From: Prorocentrum cordatum
Taxonomy: Eukaryota; Sar; Dinophyceae; Prorocentrales; Prorocentraceae
DNA length: 64,000 bases
NCBI GenBank assembly: GCA_963575745.1
Contig: CAUYUJ010016479.1
Span: 61,001 to 125,000, forward strand
Direction of reading: 5' to 3'
Shown: piece by piece, positions 1-9,112 of the stretch
How positions within the stretch are numbered: position 1 is the stretch's first letter
Layout of the letters: each line of letters starts with the position of its first letter
Position numbers and translations under genes: made by a program
The notes under the pieces: model-generated
Database searches by the model: none
Seen by the model: only the letters and a program-made list of their open reading frames with translations
What the model was told of the DNA's origin: nothing

Positions 1-231
1 CTCCTTCTGCTTGTCGGCCTCCTTGTAGTGTTCGCTGCTCAAGAGATGCTCCTTACTGCGGCAGTGTTTCTGGCAGACCTCGCACCACCAACACCACTCC
101 GTGTGGAAGTGCGCCCAGCGCATCCAGGGACACTCACGGGCACGAAAGGGCTTAGAAGTGTCTTCCGTACTGGGGCCACTGTTGCAGGGCTCGAACGGGG
201 ACGGCCATCTGACAAGGGGACCACCGTTGTT
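1..231 (-). pseudogene. Gamma-protein zinc-finger fragment, copy D, cut by the window edge
   Basis: The minus-strand frame ending at base 231 reads 77 uninterrupted codons to the window edge. It aligns with the N-terminus of the gamma protein in A (16024 leftward) and B (41825 leftward). Shared pieces are NNGGPLVRWP (NNQGPL in B), CPWMRWAHFH (CPWMRWVYFH in B) and the finger CEVCQ...H...H. The finger is C-x2-C-x8-H-x5-H (residues 50, 53, 62, 68), the U1/matrin C2H2 spacing that B also has and A has lost. No ATG is seen upstream in this frame; the upstream sequence is tandem repeat. The rest of the copy would lie beyond the left edge. It is the best-kept version of this finger in the window. 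Confidence 0.65.
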
Positions 232-339
232 ACCCGCGGGGAAACGCGAAGCGGGCAGAAGTTCGACGAGGATCCGGCCGAGGCGACGAGATTTTCCCAG
301 GACAGGAAGACGAAAGGCACGACGCTGCGCAGCTCGTCT

Positions 340-1990
340 CGATCGCGCCCACGCTGCTGCTCAATGTCATCGTGGTGCCCACCGTGGAGGCAGCCGTGGA
401 CGGCGCCCTGCTCGAGGCCGTACTGGTCGTGGCCGTGCTGCCCGAGGTCGCACTGCAGGTCGTCTGAGACGTACTGGAAGGCAACGAAACACTGGAATCC
501 AAGGGTGGAAGATGCAGTTGTGCCACTGGCCACGCTCGAGCTGGTCGTCATGCTGCTGGTGCCGCTCGTACTAGCCGTCGAAAAACTGGTCTCGGCCAGC
601 GTGGCCTGAAGACCTTGACGAACCGTCAGCTTCGTGCCACCGCTCACCGTGGTGCTGGCTGGACGGGGCTGCTCGACTGTGTTGCACTCGAAGTCGTACT
701 GCTCGACGTTGCGCTGCCCGACTCGACAACGCCCATGCTGGAGCTCATGTCAACGTGGAGCTCACCGTGGAAGTGGCCGTGGACGTTGCACTGCTCGCGA
801 CCGTACTGGTTGTGACCGTGCTGCTCGAGGTCGTTCTGTTGGTCACCTGAGAAGTACTGCAAGACAGCGATGTACTGGAAGTCAAGCTGCGGACCTTGAA
901 TTTGTGTTGCTGGCCACGCTCGAGCTAGCCGTCGTGCTGCTGGTGCCGCTCGTACGAGCCGTCGAGGAGCGCGCCGCGGTCACCCTAGTATTGAATGACC
1001 CTGACGTATCCGTCAGCGTCGTGCCGCTGCCCGCCGTAGCGCTGGCCAGCGTGGTGCTGCTCGACTGTGTCGCGCTCGAAATCGTGCTACTCGACGTTGC
1101 GCAGCTCGTCTCGACCCCGCTCACGCTGCTGCTCAATGTCGACGTGGAGCCCACCGTGGAATGGCCGTGGGCGCCACACTGCTCGAAACCGAGCTGGTCT
1201 TGACCGTGCTGCTCGAGGTCGCGCTGCTGGTCGTCTGAGACGCACTGCTAGGCAACGGGGCACTGGAAGTCCAGGTGGTGGACGATGTAGTTGTGCAGCT
1301 GGTCACGCTCGAGCTAGCCGTCGTGCTGTTGGTGCCGCTCGTACAAGCCGTCGGAGTACTCGTCTCGGTCACCGTGGTTTGAATGACCTTGACGTATCCG
1401 TCAGCGTCGTGCCGCGGCTCACCTTAGCGCTGGCTGGCGCGGTGCTGCTCGACAGTGTCGCACTCGAGGTCGTGCAGCTCAACGCTGCGCTACTCGTCAC
1501 GACCACGCGCACGCGGCTGCTCAACGTCGTTGTGGAAGTAGCCGTGGACGTCGCGCTGCTCGAGGTCGTAGTGGTCGCGACCGTGCTGCCCGGGGTCGCG
1601 CTGCTGGACAGCTGAGGCGTACTGCGAGATAACGGTGCACTGGAAGTCGAGGTGGTGGACGATGCAGTTGTGCTGCTGGACGCGCTCGAGCTGGCCGTCG
1701 TGCTGCAGGTGCCGCTCGGACTAGCCGTCGAAGAACTCATCTCGGCCAGCGTGGTCTTGAATGACCTTGTCGGTGGTGTTGAATGACCTTGTCGTATCCG
1801 TCAGCGACGTGCCGCTGCTCATCGTAGTGCTGGCCCGCGTGGTGCTGCTCGATAGTGGCGCACTCAAAACGCACTGCTCGACATTGTGCTGCCCGTTCCA
1901 ACCTCGTCCACGCTGTTGCTCGTTGTCGTCGTGGAGCTCACCGTGGAGGTGGCAGTGGACGTCGCACTGCTCGAGACCTGACTGGCCAGG
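340..1990. repeat. Tandem array, about 385-bp unit, four copies
   Basis: Landmarks recur about every 385 bases. CACGCTCGAGCT-type segments followed by GTGCTGCTGGTGCCGCTCGT occur near 530, 920, 1305 and 1683, each followed about 90 bases on by GACGTATCCGTCAGCG-like sequence. Both strands stay open for long stretches (Val/Leu-rich on plus, Ser/Thr-rich on minus). The unit is not a multiple of three and the open frame changes from unit to unit, so the frames are by-products of composition rather than a gene. Partial units recur at about 2330-2475 and 3030-3185. Confidence 0.7.
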
Positions 1991-3190
1991 ATACGGCGAA
2001 ACACAACGTGTCTGCCAGGATTGCCAGGATACGGCGAGCCACAACGTGTCTGCCAGGGCGGCCAGGGTAACGACTAACGGTCGTACTGTCAGGGTGTACT
2101 GGAGAGCACCGAGCTGGGGCCCCCCCCCCCCGCGCGACTAACGGTCGCACTTTCAGTGTGCATTGGAGAGCTCCGAGCAGGGGCGCCCCCTCCATCACGA
2201 CAAACGGTCGCACGGTCAGTGTGAAACACAAAACGCACCAGCGGGGAAACGCGAAGCGGGCAGAATATCGACGAGGACCCAGCCGCGGCGACGAGTGCCC
2301 CAGGGCACGAAGCCGAAAGGCCCGACGCAGCGCAGCTCAGCTCGCCTCGAACGCGCTCACGCTGCAGCACGCTGAAGTCGTGGAGCCCACCGTGGAGGTC
2401 GCCGAAGAAGTCGCACAGTTCGCGACCGGACTGGTCGTGGCCGCGCTGCCCGAGGTCGCGCTGCTGGTCGACTGAAGCGCACGAGCGGCCGCACAGGCTG
2501 GTGGAGGGCGGGGCGGCAGGCGGCAAATCTGTGACGGGAGCGGGAGCGCCATCCAGGCGTCCACCGCATTGCTGCCCCCAGGGCGCTGAAAGGAATAAAG
2601 AGCCAAAAGGGGTGTCCGCCTGTTCTGTCGCACTGCCAGACTTGTCCGCTGAACTTCGCGCCTGCCAGGATAGCCAGGATACGACGTGTCACAGCGCGTC
2701 TGCCAGGGCTGCCGGGGTAATTAACGACTAACGGTCGCACTGTCAGTGTGTATCGGAGAGCACCGAGCTGGGGCACCCCCTCCCGCGCGACTAACGGTCG
2801 CACTTTCAGTGTGTATATGAGAGAGCACCGAGCAGGGGCACCCACACCATCACGACTAACTGTCGCACTGTCAGTGCGGAACGCAAAACACACCCGCGGG
2901 GAAACTTTTTTTGGTCGCAGCCACCAGCGAGCGCGCAAGCGGCGAGAGGAGGAAACGCGAAGCGACCAACATTTCAACGAGGATCTGGCCGCGGCGACGA
3001 GAGCGCCCCAGGGCGCGAAGTCGAAAGACCCGACGCAGCGCAGCTCGCCTCGAACGTGCTCTCGCTGCAACACGCTGAAGCCGTGGAGCCCACCGTGGAG
3101 GTGGCCGTGTAGGTCGCACTGCTCAAGACCGGACTGGTCGTGGCCGCGCTGCCCGAGGTCGCGCTGCTGGTTGACCGAACGCACAGGCGG
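1980..3190. repeat. Duplicated block with six hairpin repeats
   Basis: About 1980-2480 and 2655-3190 are two versions of one block. Each starts with TGCCAGGAT.GCCAGGATACG, then carries three hairpin repeats separated by GGAGAGCACCGAGC.GGGGC, then CGCGGGGAAAC and a partial 385-bp unit. Hairpin arms lie at 2070-2084 (ACGAC/GTCGT), 2134-2148 and 2787-2801 (GCGAC/GTCGC), 2197-2211, 2724-2738 and 2852-2866, with loops TAACG, AAACG or TAACT. The second block has an extra TTTTTTTGGTCGCAGCCACCAGCG segment (near 2906). Confidence 0.7.
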
Positions 3191-3298
3191 CCGCGCAGCC
3201 AGGTGGAGGGCGAGCTGACGGCCTTCCACGGCTTCTTGCCCTTCCTGGGTGCGCGGCTGTCGGCGTGGCCCTTCGCCGCCTGGCGCCCCCTGCCCACG

Positions 3299-3616
3299 CC
3301 GTCGCTGCGGCCCAGGCATCGCTGCCGCAGCTGAGCCCAGTCAACGCCGAGGCCCAGCACGTCGCTCATGGCCGGCGCATCGCAGTTGCAGCTGCGGGGG
3401 GAGGACAAGAAGCTGACGCAAGTTTGCTGGTCGTGCCAAAACAGGTCGAGAGCGCCATTGGTGCCGGGCGAGGCGTGCTGCTTGGCGAACGCGTGCCAGG
3501 CGCCTGTGAACATGGCCTCCAGGGTGACTTGAAACCGCTTTATCGTCTAGCTTGCCATGGGTCTCCCCGGGGAGGTCCAGCGGGGCGCCGCCAATCTTAG
3601 CCTTGTACAGCTGCTG
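3299..3616 (-). pseudogene. Gamma C-terminal domain fragment, copy C
   Basis: Minus-strand frames here give QLYKAKIGGAPLDLPGE, then after a frame change near 3540 FTGAWHAFAK, QTCVSFL and LGLGVDWAQLRQRC. These match the C-terminal domain of A (MYTCTIAAADVE, FNGIWHAWVK, QTCADFL, LRLGVNWAAVRDKH) and B (MYKVRLGTVELE, DIDWNKIRANY). It is thus the 3' coding end of a third element. The function of the domain is unknown. The upstream frame 3341-5185 may be the rest of the same protein; downstream lie repeats that lead to copy D. Confidence 0.6.
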
Positions 3617-5185
3617 TCCCGCGTCGGGGTCCACGGGATCTGGCCATTGGCGCGCGGCGGGCATCGCTGCCCAAGGCGGGGGGGTCGGTGGCTGGCCCTT
3701 GGCGCGGCGGCTGTTGCTGCTTATGCTGCTGCTGCGGCTGCTGGTGCGTCCGCCGCCTGTTGTCTGCCGTCTGCCAGACCCGCCAGCGCGCTCGGCGTCG
3801 CTGGGGGCCATGCGGGTTAGTGCGGGCCGCACGGTTGACCGCCAGGCAGGGGTCGGGTCGCCTTCGGTAGCTCGGGCAGAGAGGGGCGCTGCGCCGTGGA
3901 GTGCGTGGACAAGCCCTTTTCGCTGGCGTGCGCCGTTGGACTGACGCCCGCCATCGCTCGCAGTCGCGCCCCCATCTGCCGCCGCGAGACTATCGCCAGA
4001 TGAGGGGGTACTGCCAGTTGTACCAAGTGCAATCACGTTCGCCGACACCGCTCCTGTCGCCGGGGCGCAAGTCGCCTTCTCTGACGAGGCCCGGGCTTCT
4101 GGATGGGAGGACGGAGGTTCGCCGTCCACTCGGGTGGATTCTCTTGCAGGGGGAGGAAGCCGAGTGGGCGCGAAGGGGCTTCTCTCGACGAGCTGGCGGA
4201 TGGCTTCGATGTCTTGCCTCTGCAGGGCTGGCCCGTGGCCCCCCGGCGGGGGGCCTTCGCCGACCGCGCCAGAGGCGGCGGCGGGCGGAGTCACAGCGGG
4301 GAGTTGCGGCGTCACGCCCTCGCCAAGGTGCAACGACAGCCCCAGGCTCTCCAGGTAGTGGGCGGTCACCCACACGGGCGGGGGCCTCGGGGGCGTCGGC
4401 CGGAGCGTCTGCGCCGGTCGCGAAGACGCGCCCATCTGTAGCCCGCGCGCACATCCAGGAGTCAGGCGCGCCGTCTGGGCGGGGGCGCCCTGGGTCGCCG
4501 TCGGTCGCGCCCCCATTTTTGTGGGGAACGTCTCCAAGCGCGGGCGTGTCCTCTGCAGCGCTCCCAACTGTAGCCGCGATGCTGTCTCCAGGAGGGAGCG
4601 CGTTTTCGGGCGCATTTTCGGCCTCCACCGCGGCGCTGCCGCAGGGGCGCTGAGAGGAGCGAGGAACAATGCGGGTGTCCGCCTGCCAGTCCTCAGCAGG
4701 GGGAGGGGCCGACTCGCCGTGGCTGGCTGAAGCCCCATCGATCTTCCCGCCCACCCTTCCCACTTGAGGCCTCCTATGGGGTTGCCAGGGTTACTACTAT
4801 CTGTCGCCCTTGCAGAGTATCTCGGACGATCGATCGAAGCCCCAGCCGCATGTGCGTCCGCCTGCCGGTCTCCAGGAGGGTGGGGGCGACGAGCTGCGGT
4901 GGACGACCGCGTGTTCACCCTCGAACCCTCCCTGAAGACTGTTGCAGCTAACGGCCGCACTTTCCCGCGCGCACTCTGAATCTCTACTTTGCGAGGAAAA
5001 CCTCCGAGCGCGGGCGCGCCCTCTGCAGCGCCCCCAATTGTCGCTGGGCTGCTGCCTCCCGGAGGGGGCGCGCTGTCGAGCGCCTCTCCAGCCTCCACCG
5101 CGCTGCTGCCCGAGGGGCGCTGATAGGAGCGAGGGGCCGCGTGGGTGTCCACCTGCCGGCCTCCAGGAGGGGGAGGGGGCGACAT
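3341..5185 (-). CDS. Open frame, Pro/Ala/Ser-rich, probable linker part of copy C
   Basis: A 614-codon open frame rich in Pro, Ala, Ser and Thr with no recognised domain. Its last third runs into the copy C C-terminal domain (QLYKAKIGGAPL) before a frame change near 3540. Low-complexity linkers of the same kind precede this domain in A (9113-10495) and B (34922-37105), so position argues for a decayed gamma protein. Its N-terminal half is built from the 300-470-bp tandem repeat and includes hairpin repeats read as protein (KVRPLAATVFRE). Length may partly reflect GC bias. No confident start codon. Confidence 0.35.
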   Translation of the reverse strand: MSPPPPPGGRQVDTHAAPRSYQRPSGSSAVEAGEALDSAPPPGGSSPATIGGAAEGAPALGGFPRKVEIQSARGKVRPLAATVFREGSRVNTRSSTAARRPHPPGDRQADAHAAGASIDRPRYSARATDSSNPGNPIGGLKWEGWAGRSMGLQPATASRPLPLLRTGRRTPALFLAPLSAPAAAPRWRPKMRPKTRSLLETASRLQLGALQRTRPRLETFPTKMGARPTATQGAPAQTARLTPGCARGLQMGASSRPAQTLRPTPPRPPPVWVTAHYLESLGLSLHLGEGVTPQLPAVTPPAAASGAVGEGPPPGGHGPALQRQDIEAIRQLVERSPFAPTRLPPPARESTRVDGEPPSSHPEARASSEKATCAPATGAVSANVIALGTTGSTPSSGDSLAAADGGATASDGGRQSNGARQRKGLVHALHGAAPLSARATEGDPTPAWRSTVRPALTRMAPSDAERAGGSGRRQTTGGGRTSSRSSSISSNSRRAKGQPPTPPPWAAMPAARQWPDPVDPDAGQQLYKAKIGGAPLDLPGETHGKLDDKAVSSHPGGHVHRRLARVRQAARLARHQWRSRPVLARPANLRQLLVLPPQLQLRCAGHERRAGPRR

Positions 5186-5835
5186 GCTGTGGCAGACTGG
5201 CAGACGACTGCCTGTTCACTCTCGAGCACTCCCTGACGACTGTGGCAGCTAACAGCCGCACTTCCCAGTAGACACTCCTGAGTCTTTATTTTTTGAGGAA
5301 CGTCTCCGACCGAGCGCGGGCGCGCCCTCTGCGGCGCTCCGAACTGTCGCCGGGGTACTGTCTCCAGGAGGCGACGCACTGTCGAGTGCCTCTCTGGCCT
5401 CCACCGCACTGCTGCCCCAGGGGCGCTGATGGGAGTGAGGATCACGATCTGCAGACGGATCCCTTCCCACTTGAGGCCTGCTGGGGTTGCCAGGGTCACG
5501 ACGAACGGTCGCCCTTTCAGAATATGACGAACGAAAAATCGAAGCCCCAGCCGAATGGGCGCCCGCCCGCCGGTCTCCAGGAGTGGGAGGGGAAGACAGG
5601 CTGCGGCAGACGACCACATGTTCACTCTCGAGCAGCGCCTGAATACTGTAGCAGCTATCGGCCGCGCTTTCCGTGACACACTCCTGAGGCTCCAATTGGT
5701 GAGGAAAGTCTCCGGGCGCGGGCGCGCCCTCTGCAGCGCTCCCAACTGTCGCCTGGGCACTGTCTCCAGGAGGGGGCGCACTGTCGAGCGCCTCTCCGGC
5801 ATCCACCGCACTGCTGCCCCAGGGGCGCTGATGGG
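4640..5835. repeat. Tandem repeat, units of about 300-470 bp, with hairpin repeats
   Basis: The marker GGGGCGCTGA.AGGAG recurs near 4646, 5113, 5419 and 5821. The unit also carries GCGGGCGCGCCCTCTGCAGC, a CTCCAGGAGGGGG segment and a hairpin repeat. Hairpins: 4944-4958 (GCAGC/GCCGC), 5245-5259, 5498-5512 (ACGAC/GTCGC) and 5651-5665, plus a worn one near 4793. A related marker at about 2580 suggests an older unit further left. Confidence 0.65.
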
Positions 5836-5879
5836 AGTGAAGAGCCGTATGCGTGCCCGCCTGTCGGTCTCCAAGAGGG

Positions 5880-6185
5880 CGGCCTTAGGGCTGGCAGTCG
5901 GGCTGGCCGCGGGGCTGGCCGTCGGGCTTGCCGTCGGGCTGGCCGTGGGGCTGGCAGTCGGGTTGGCCGTGGGGCTGGCTGCTGGGCGGGCCGCGGGGCT
6001 GGCCGCCAGGCTTGCCGTGGGGCCGGCCGCAGGGCTGGCAGTCGGGCTGGCCGTGGGGCTGGCCGTCGGGCTGGCCGTGGGGCTGGCCGTGGGGCCGGCC
6101 GCGTGGTTGGCCGTGGGGCTGGCCGTGGGGCTGGCAGTCGGGCTGGCCGAAGGGCTGGCCGAGGGGCTGGCTGTCCAGCGCCAGG
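5880..6185. repeat. 12-bp tandem repeat GGGCTGGCCGTG
   Basis: About 25 imperfect copies of a 12-bp unit (GGGCTGGCCGTG, GGGCTGGCAGTC and variants). Because 12 is a multiple of three, all frames stay open: plus reads Val-Gly-Leu-Ala, minus reads Gly-Gln-Pro-His/Asp like a collagen-type repeat. Nothing shows that either is translated. Confidence 0.85.
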
Positions 6186-6210
6186 CCAGGAGGGGGCCCG
6201 CCAGGCACCG

Positions 6211-6690
6211 TCACCGCAGCGGCGGCGGCGGCCGCCGCGCGGGAGAAGGGCGGCCGCCGCAGCCCACAGGCCTGCGGCAGCCGCCGCGGCGGCGGCCTCG
6301 GCGGCAGCGCCCGCGGCGCCAGCGGCACACCAGGCGCTGGCGGCGGCGCCCGCGTTGTCCCTGGCGCACGCGGCGCGGGCAACGCCAGCGGCGCCCGCGG
6401 CGGCCGCAGCGCGCACCGCGCCAGCGGCAGCAGCGGCGGCACCAGCAGCGCCAGAGGCGCCCGCGGGCGGCGCCAGCGGCGGCCACGGCGCCAGCGGCGC
6501 CAGCGGCGTCCGCGGCGGCCCGCGCAGAGGCGTCCGTGGCAGCGGCCACGGCGGAGGCCGCGGAGGGCCCTCCCTGCGCCGAGGCCCGCGGCAGGCCGCG
6601 CGCGGCCGCGGCGCCGGCTGCGGAGGGGCTGGCGGCGCGAGTGGCGGCCGCGGCCTTCTGCTGGCGGCGCCGAGCTGCCGGCCTCTCCAT
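6211..6690 (-). CDS. Possible Ala/Arg-rich protein behind a relict spliced leader
   Basis: From the ATG at 6690 the minus strand is open for 159 codons (start MERPAARRRQQKAAAATRA). Alanine and arginine dominate and no domain is recognised. The only reason to favour this frame is position: 43 bases upstream ends a sequence resembling a tandem relict spliced leader (6733-6768), as expected for a reinserted trans-spliced mRNA. The region is so GC-rich that other frames on both strands are also open, and there is no independent sign of coding. Confidence 0.25.
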   Translation of the reverse strand: MERPAARRRQQKAAAATRAASPSAAGAAAARGLPRASAQGGPSAASAVAAATDASARAAADAAGAAGAVAAAGAARGRLWRCWCRRCCRWRGARCGRRGRRWRCPRRVRQGQRGRRRQRLVCRWRRGRCRRGRRRGGCRRPVGCGGRPSPARRPPPPLR

Positions 6691-6732
6691 CGCGCGCGGG
6701 CCGGAGCGCGCGCCGACCTGAGTCAGGGGCGG

Positions 6733-6768
6733 CTTCGAGCCGACATGGCTTGAGCCAGGGGGGTACGG
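6733..6768 (-). other. Possible tandem relict of the dinoflagellate spliced leader
   Basis: On the minus strand 6768-6749 reads CCGTACCCCCCTGGCTCAAG. It is followed at once by 6748-6733, CCATGTCGGCTCGAAG. The dinoflagellate leader begins CCGTAGCC, has an ATTTT core and ends GGCTCAAG. In recycled cDNAs a full leader is followed by a second copy lacking its first six or seven bases, which is the layout here with changes in the core. A CTGGTGGGGGTACTTTTT motif abuts it at 6771. The match is imperfect, so chance cannot be excluded. Confidence 0.45.
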
Positions 6769-6770
6769 AG

Positions 6771-6810
6771 CTGGTGGGGGTACTTTTTGGCTCGCGAGCG
6801 ACGCAGACAG
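6771..6810. repeat. Recurrent CTGGTGGGG-T-rich motif, copy beside the relict leader
   Basis: CTGGTGGGGGTACTTTTTGG. The same motif starts at 7285, 32287, 32366, 33322 and 60352. Here and at 60352 it lies directly upstream (minus strand) of the SL-like sequence. Confidence 0.6.
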
Positions 6811-8190
6811 CTGCGCGCCGTCGAAGAAGTCGCGAAGCGGAAAAGAAGGCCGGGCCACTACGCGGACAGCGCAAAAGGGGCGAAGACAGAAAGAGGCGAA
6901 AGAGAAAGAACAAGCGGAAGAGGCGAAAGAGAAATAATAAAGACGCGAGGAGCGAGGCGAAAGAAACACGGAGGAGAGGGACGAACTCGCCGCAACTCAG
7001 GCACAGGCCACGTCGAGGACGAAGCCCCTTGCCGAGGAGCCGGAACTTGTTGTGAAGCGTCATGTCAGCCGAGGCGCATTGGGGGGGGTAGCGAAGGGGC
7101 CACGGACGCGGACCGAAAGCGCAAGCGCCGTCACATCCAACAGGCCGTCTCCAGGGCCGCGTAATCAATCCGCATGGCCGACGCCATCCAGGAGCCACAA
7201 GGGGCAGGGACACACCCTGGTGGCGACGAGGTGACAGAGCCAATGGGGCAGCCCAGCGCCGACAGTGACGTACCAAGCAAGCAGCTGGTGGGGATACTTT
7301 TTCGGTCGCGGCCGCCAGCGAAGAGGCAGGCGGCGGGCAGGGTGCCCGGGCCAACGGGCAAGCCTAATTAGCTACAAGAGTCGCACTAGCCGGCCGGCCC
7401 ACTCACAAAGCAGCCGCGAGGCTGTGGGGGAGCTGACGGCTGACGGCGGGGGGCATCCTGGGAAGCTCGGGCACGTGCAGTGGACAAAATGTCGAGGAAT
7501 TCGATGCCTGCCGTGAGGCACGACCCACACAGTGACATGACGTGTACCTGAGCAACCGCGTCCGTCATGCTGAATGGGGGCAGGTGCGAGGCCCGAGGAG
7601 CGAGTCGCCAGTGGGGCGCCAGGCTCCAAACGTCCCAACGACGTGTGCTAGCCAGGGGGGCTGAGCTGCCGAAGAACGTGGTGCGACGCAACCTGCCGGA
7701 AGCGGGTAGATGAGCCCGGGGTGACGCAGCTGCTGCGAAGGGCTGAACCACTCCGCGGCGATCTCAACGCCCGCCAGTCCACCAGGAAGTGCATGAGGGA
7801 CACCAGGCCGACTGCGAGCCGGGCCCGTGCGCAGCGGCACGGCGCCGGGCCCAGGGCGAGAGGAGAAGGCCAGGCAGGCGTGGTAAGCATCGCCAGCGAG
7901 GCAGGGGAATCCAGAGGTGCTGCGCTGGTGGTGGCGCTGCCGCCTGAAGTACGCCAGAAGGACAGAGGGACAAGCTTATCCTCAAATACACAGAGTTGGC
8001 TGTACCTCCCGGGGCACGTGTGGCGCGTGTCCAAGCAAGTGTGCAACGTTGCAATTGGGTGGGGCGACCTGGGGGAAGCTGCGCTGAAGCAGGCACGAGA
8101 GCCGACGATCACCATGATCCGACCCTGCCCGCCGCTTCCGCACTTCCCCGCAAGACCCGGGGCCGCCCTCCATCACGCACAACGTGGGCC
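6811..8190. other. No recognised gene
   Basis: About 1.4 kb between the relict leader and the 3' flank of element A. It is purine-rich on plus at 6830-6970. Open frames exist on both strands (the largest from 7721 on plus and 8115 on minus), but none has a recognisable motif or composition different from its shadow. One copy of the CTGGTGGGG motif lies at 7285-7320. Confidence 0.5.
7285..7320. repeat. Recurrent CTGGTGGGG-T-rich motif with inverted ends
   Basis: CTGGTGGGGATACTTTTT, then CGGTCGCGGCCGCCAGCG. In this copy GCTGGTGG at one end can pair with CCGCCAGC at the other (one G-U pair), so the unit could fold as a hairpin of about 38 bases. Confidence 0.6.
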
Positions 8191-8191
8191 T

Positions 8192-8631
8192 CCAGGGTCG
8201 CAGCTAACCGCCGCTGAAGGTGGGGGACCTTGCCACGGACAGCGAGGGACAAGGGCGGCCCTGGGGAGGGGGGGCAAAACCAACGGCGTCTGTCGGCACG
8301 CCTGGCGAGCCCCGGGGCCAAGGGCAGGGGACGCCCGCCTGGCCCGAGAGGGGAGAGGCGAGGGGAAGCACCTCAACGCCCCTCGACCGGGCCCCAGACC
8401 CGTGTGTCAGGGGACATGGCCATTCTCGAGGGTCCTCCAGGGTCGCAGCTAACCGCCGCTCAAGAGCAAATAGTATCGGATGATGGGTCCTTCGAACGGG
8501 GTTGACGCCGTGTGATGGTGCGGTCCTGAGTGCACCTCCTGTCATGCTGAATGCTAGTCTGCCAACGCGGAGACTGGCAACTCTAAGGGGATGGTGGGTA
8601 TTGGTCCTCCAGGGTCGCAGCTAACCGCCGC
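8192..8631. repeat. Three hairpin repeats in the 3' flank of element A
   Basis: Near-identical copies of TCCAGGGTCGCAGCTAACCG with arms GCAGC/GCCGC and loop TAACC at 8200-8214, 8445-8459 and 8617-8631. The same sequence (ACAGC arm) sits before the gamma start codon of element A at 16036-16050, tying these copies to A. The 8632-9112 interval between them and the A stop has no other feature I recognise. Confidence 0.75.
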
Positions 8632-9112
8632 AGAAGTCTGTAGTGTGACAAAACTGTGACCTCGCTAGGTCGAGCTCGCCGCCAGGCAGGCCGGGGGGGG
8701 ATGCTGTGGCCCACCTCGGGCCCCTGGCACGCGGGCCGGCTGTCGTCGTCGGACAGCAAAGTCTACGAGCCCGGGAGGCCTGCCTGCGCGAGCCAGGCGG
8801 GCCCCGCCGTGCCAGAGAGGGTGAGATGTCGGGTGCTGGCGGGGGGAGTCCCTCCGCGTCAGGCCCGAAAAGGAAGATGGTGGTCCACTTATCCAGCGTG
8901 GGCTGTCTAGCTAAGCTGCGCCGTGGGTGAGATGTGGGGGTAGCCTTCGCCCCAACGACGGAGGGTGGCCCCGGGCATTGCGGCCTGAGCCGGGCGCAGC
9001 GAGGTGAAACGAGCCCCTTCGGGGCAACGGGTGGCTGGAGGTGGTGGGAGCAGGCTTCCTTGGGCAAGTCCCTACCAAGGTCGACGTTGAGGTAGGCCGT
9101 GTCGGGAGCACG

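Noticed and set aside
2062-2866. Regularly spaced short repeats resembling a CRISPR array
   Set aside because: Spacing and spacers are irregular, the spacers are themselves repetitive, the repeat is dispersed over 58 kb, and the setting is eukaryotic with no cas genes.
5555-6753. Long plus-strand Val-Gly-Leu-Ala and Ala-rich frames
   Set aside because: Products of the 12-bp array and extreme GC content; no codon or domain evidence.
5885-7354. A 489-codon minus frame with Gly-Gln-Pro repeats, like a collagen gene
   Set aside because: The repeat part is a 12-bp microsatellite-like array open in all frames; the rest matches nothing and overlaps other open frames.
7648-8452. Overlapping open frames on both strands in the 3' flank of element A
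   Set aside because: No motif, no start context, and hairpin repeats are read through as protein.
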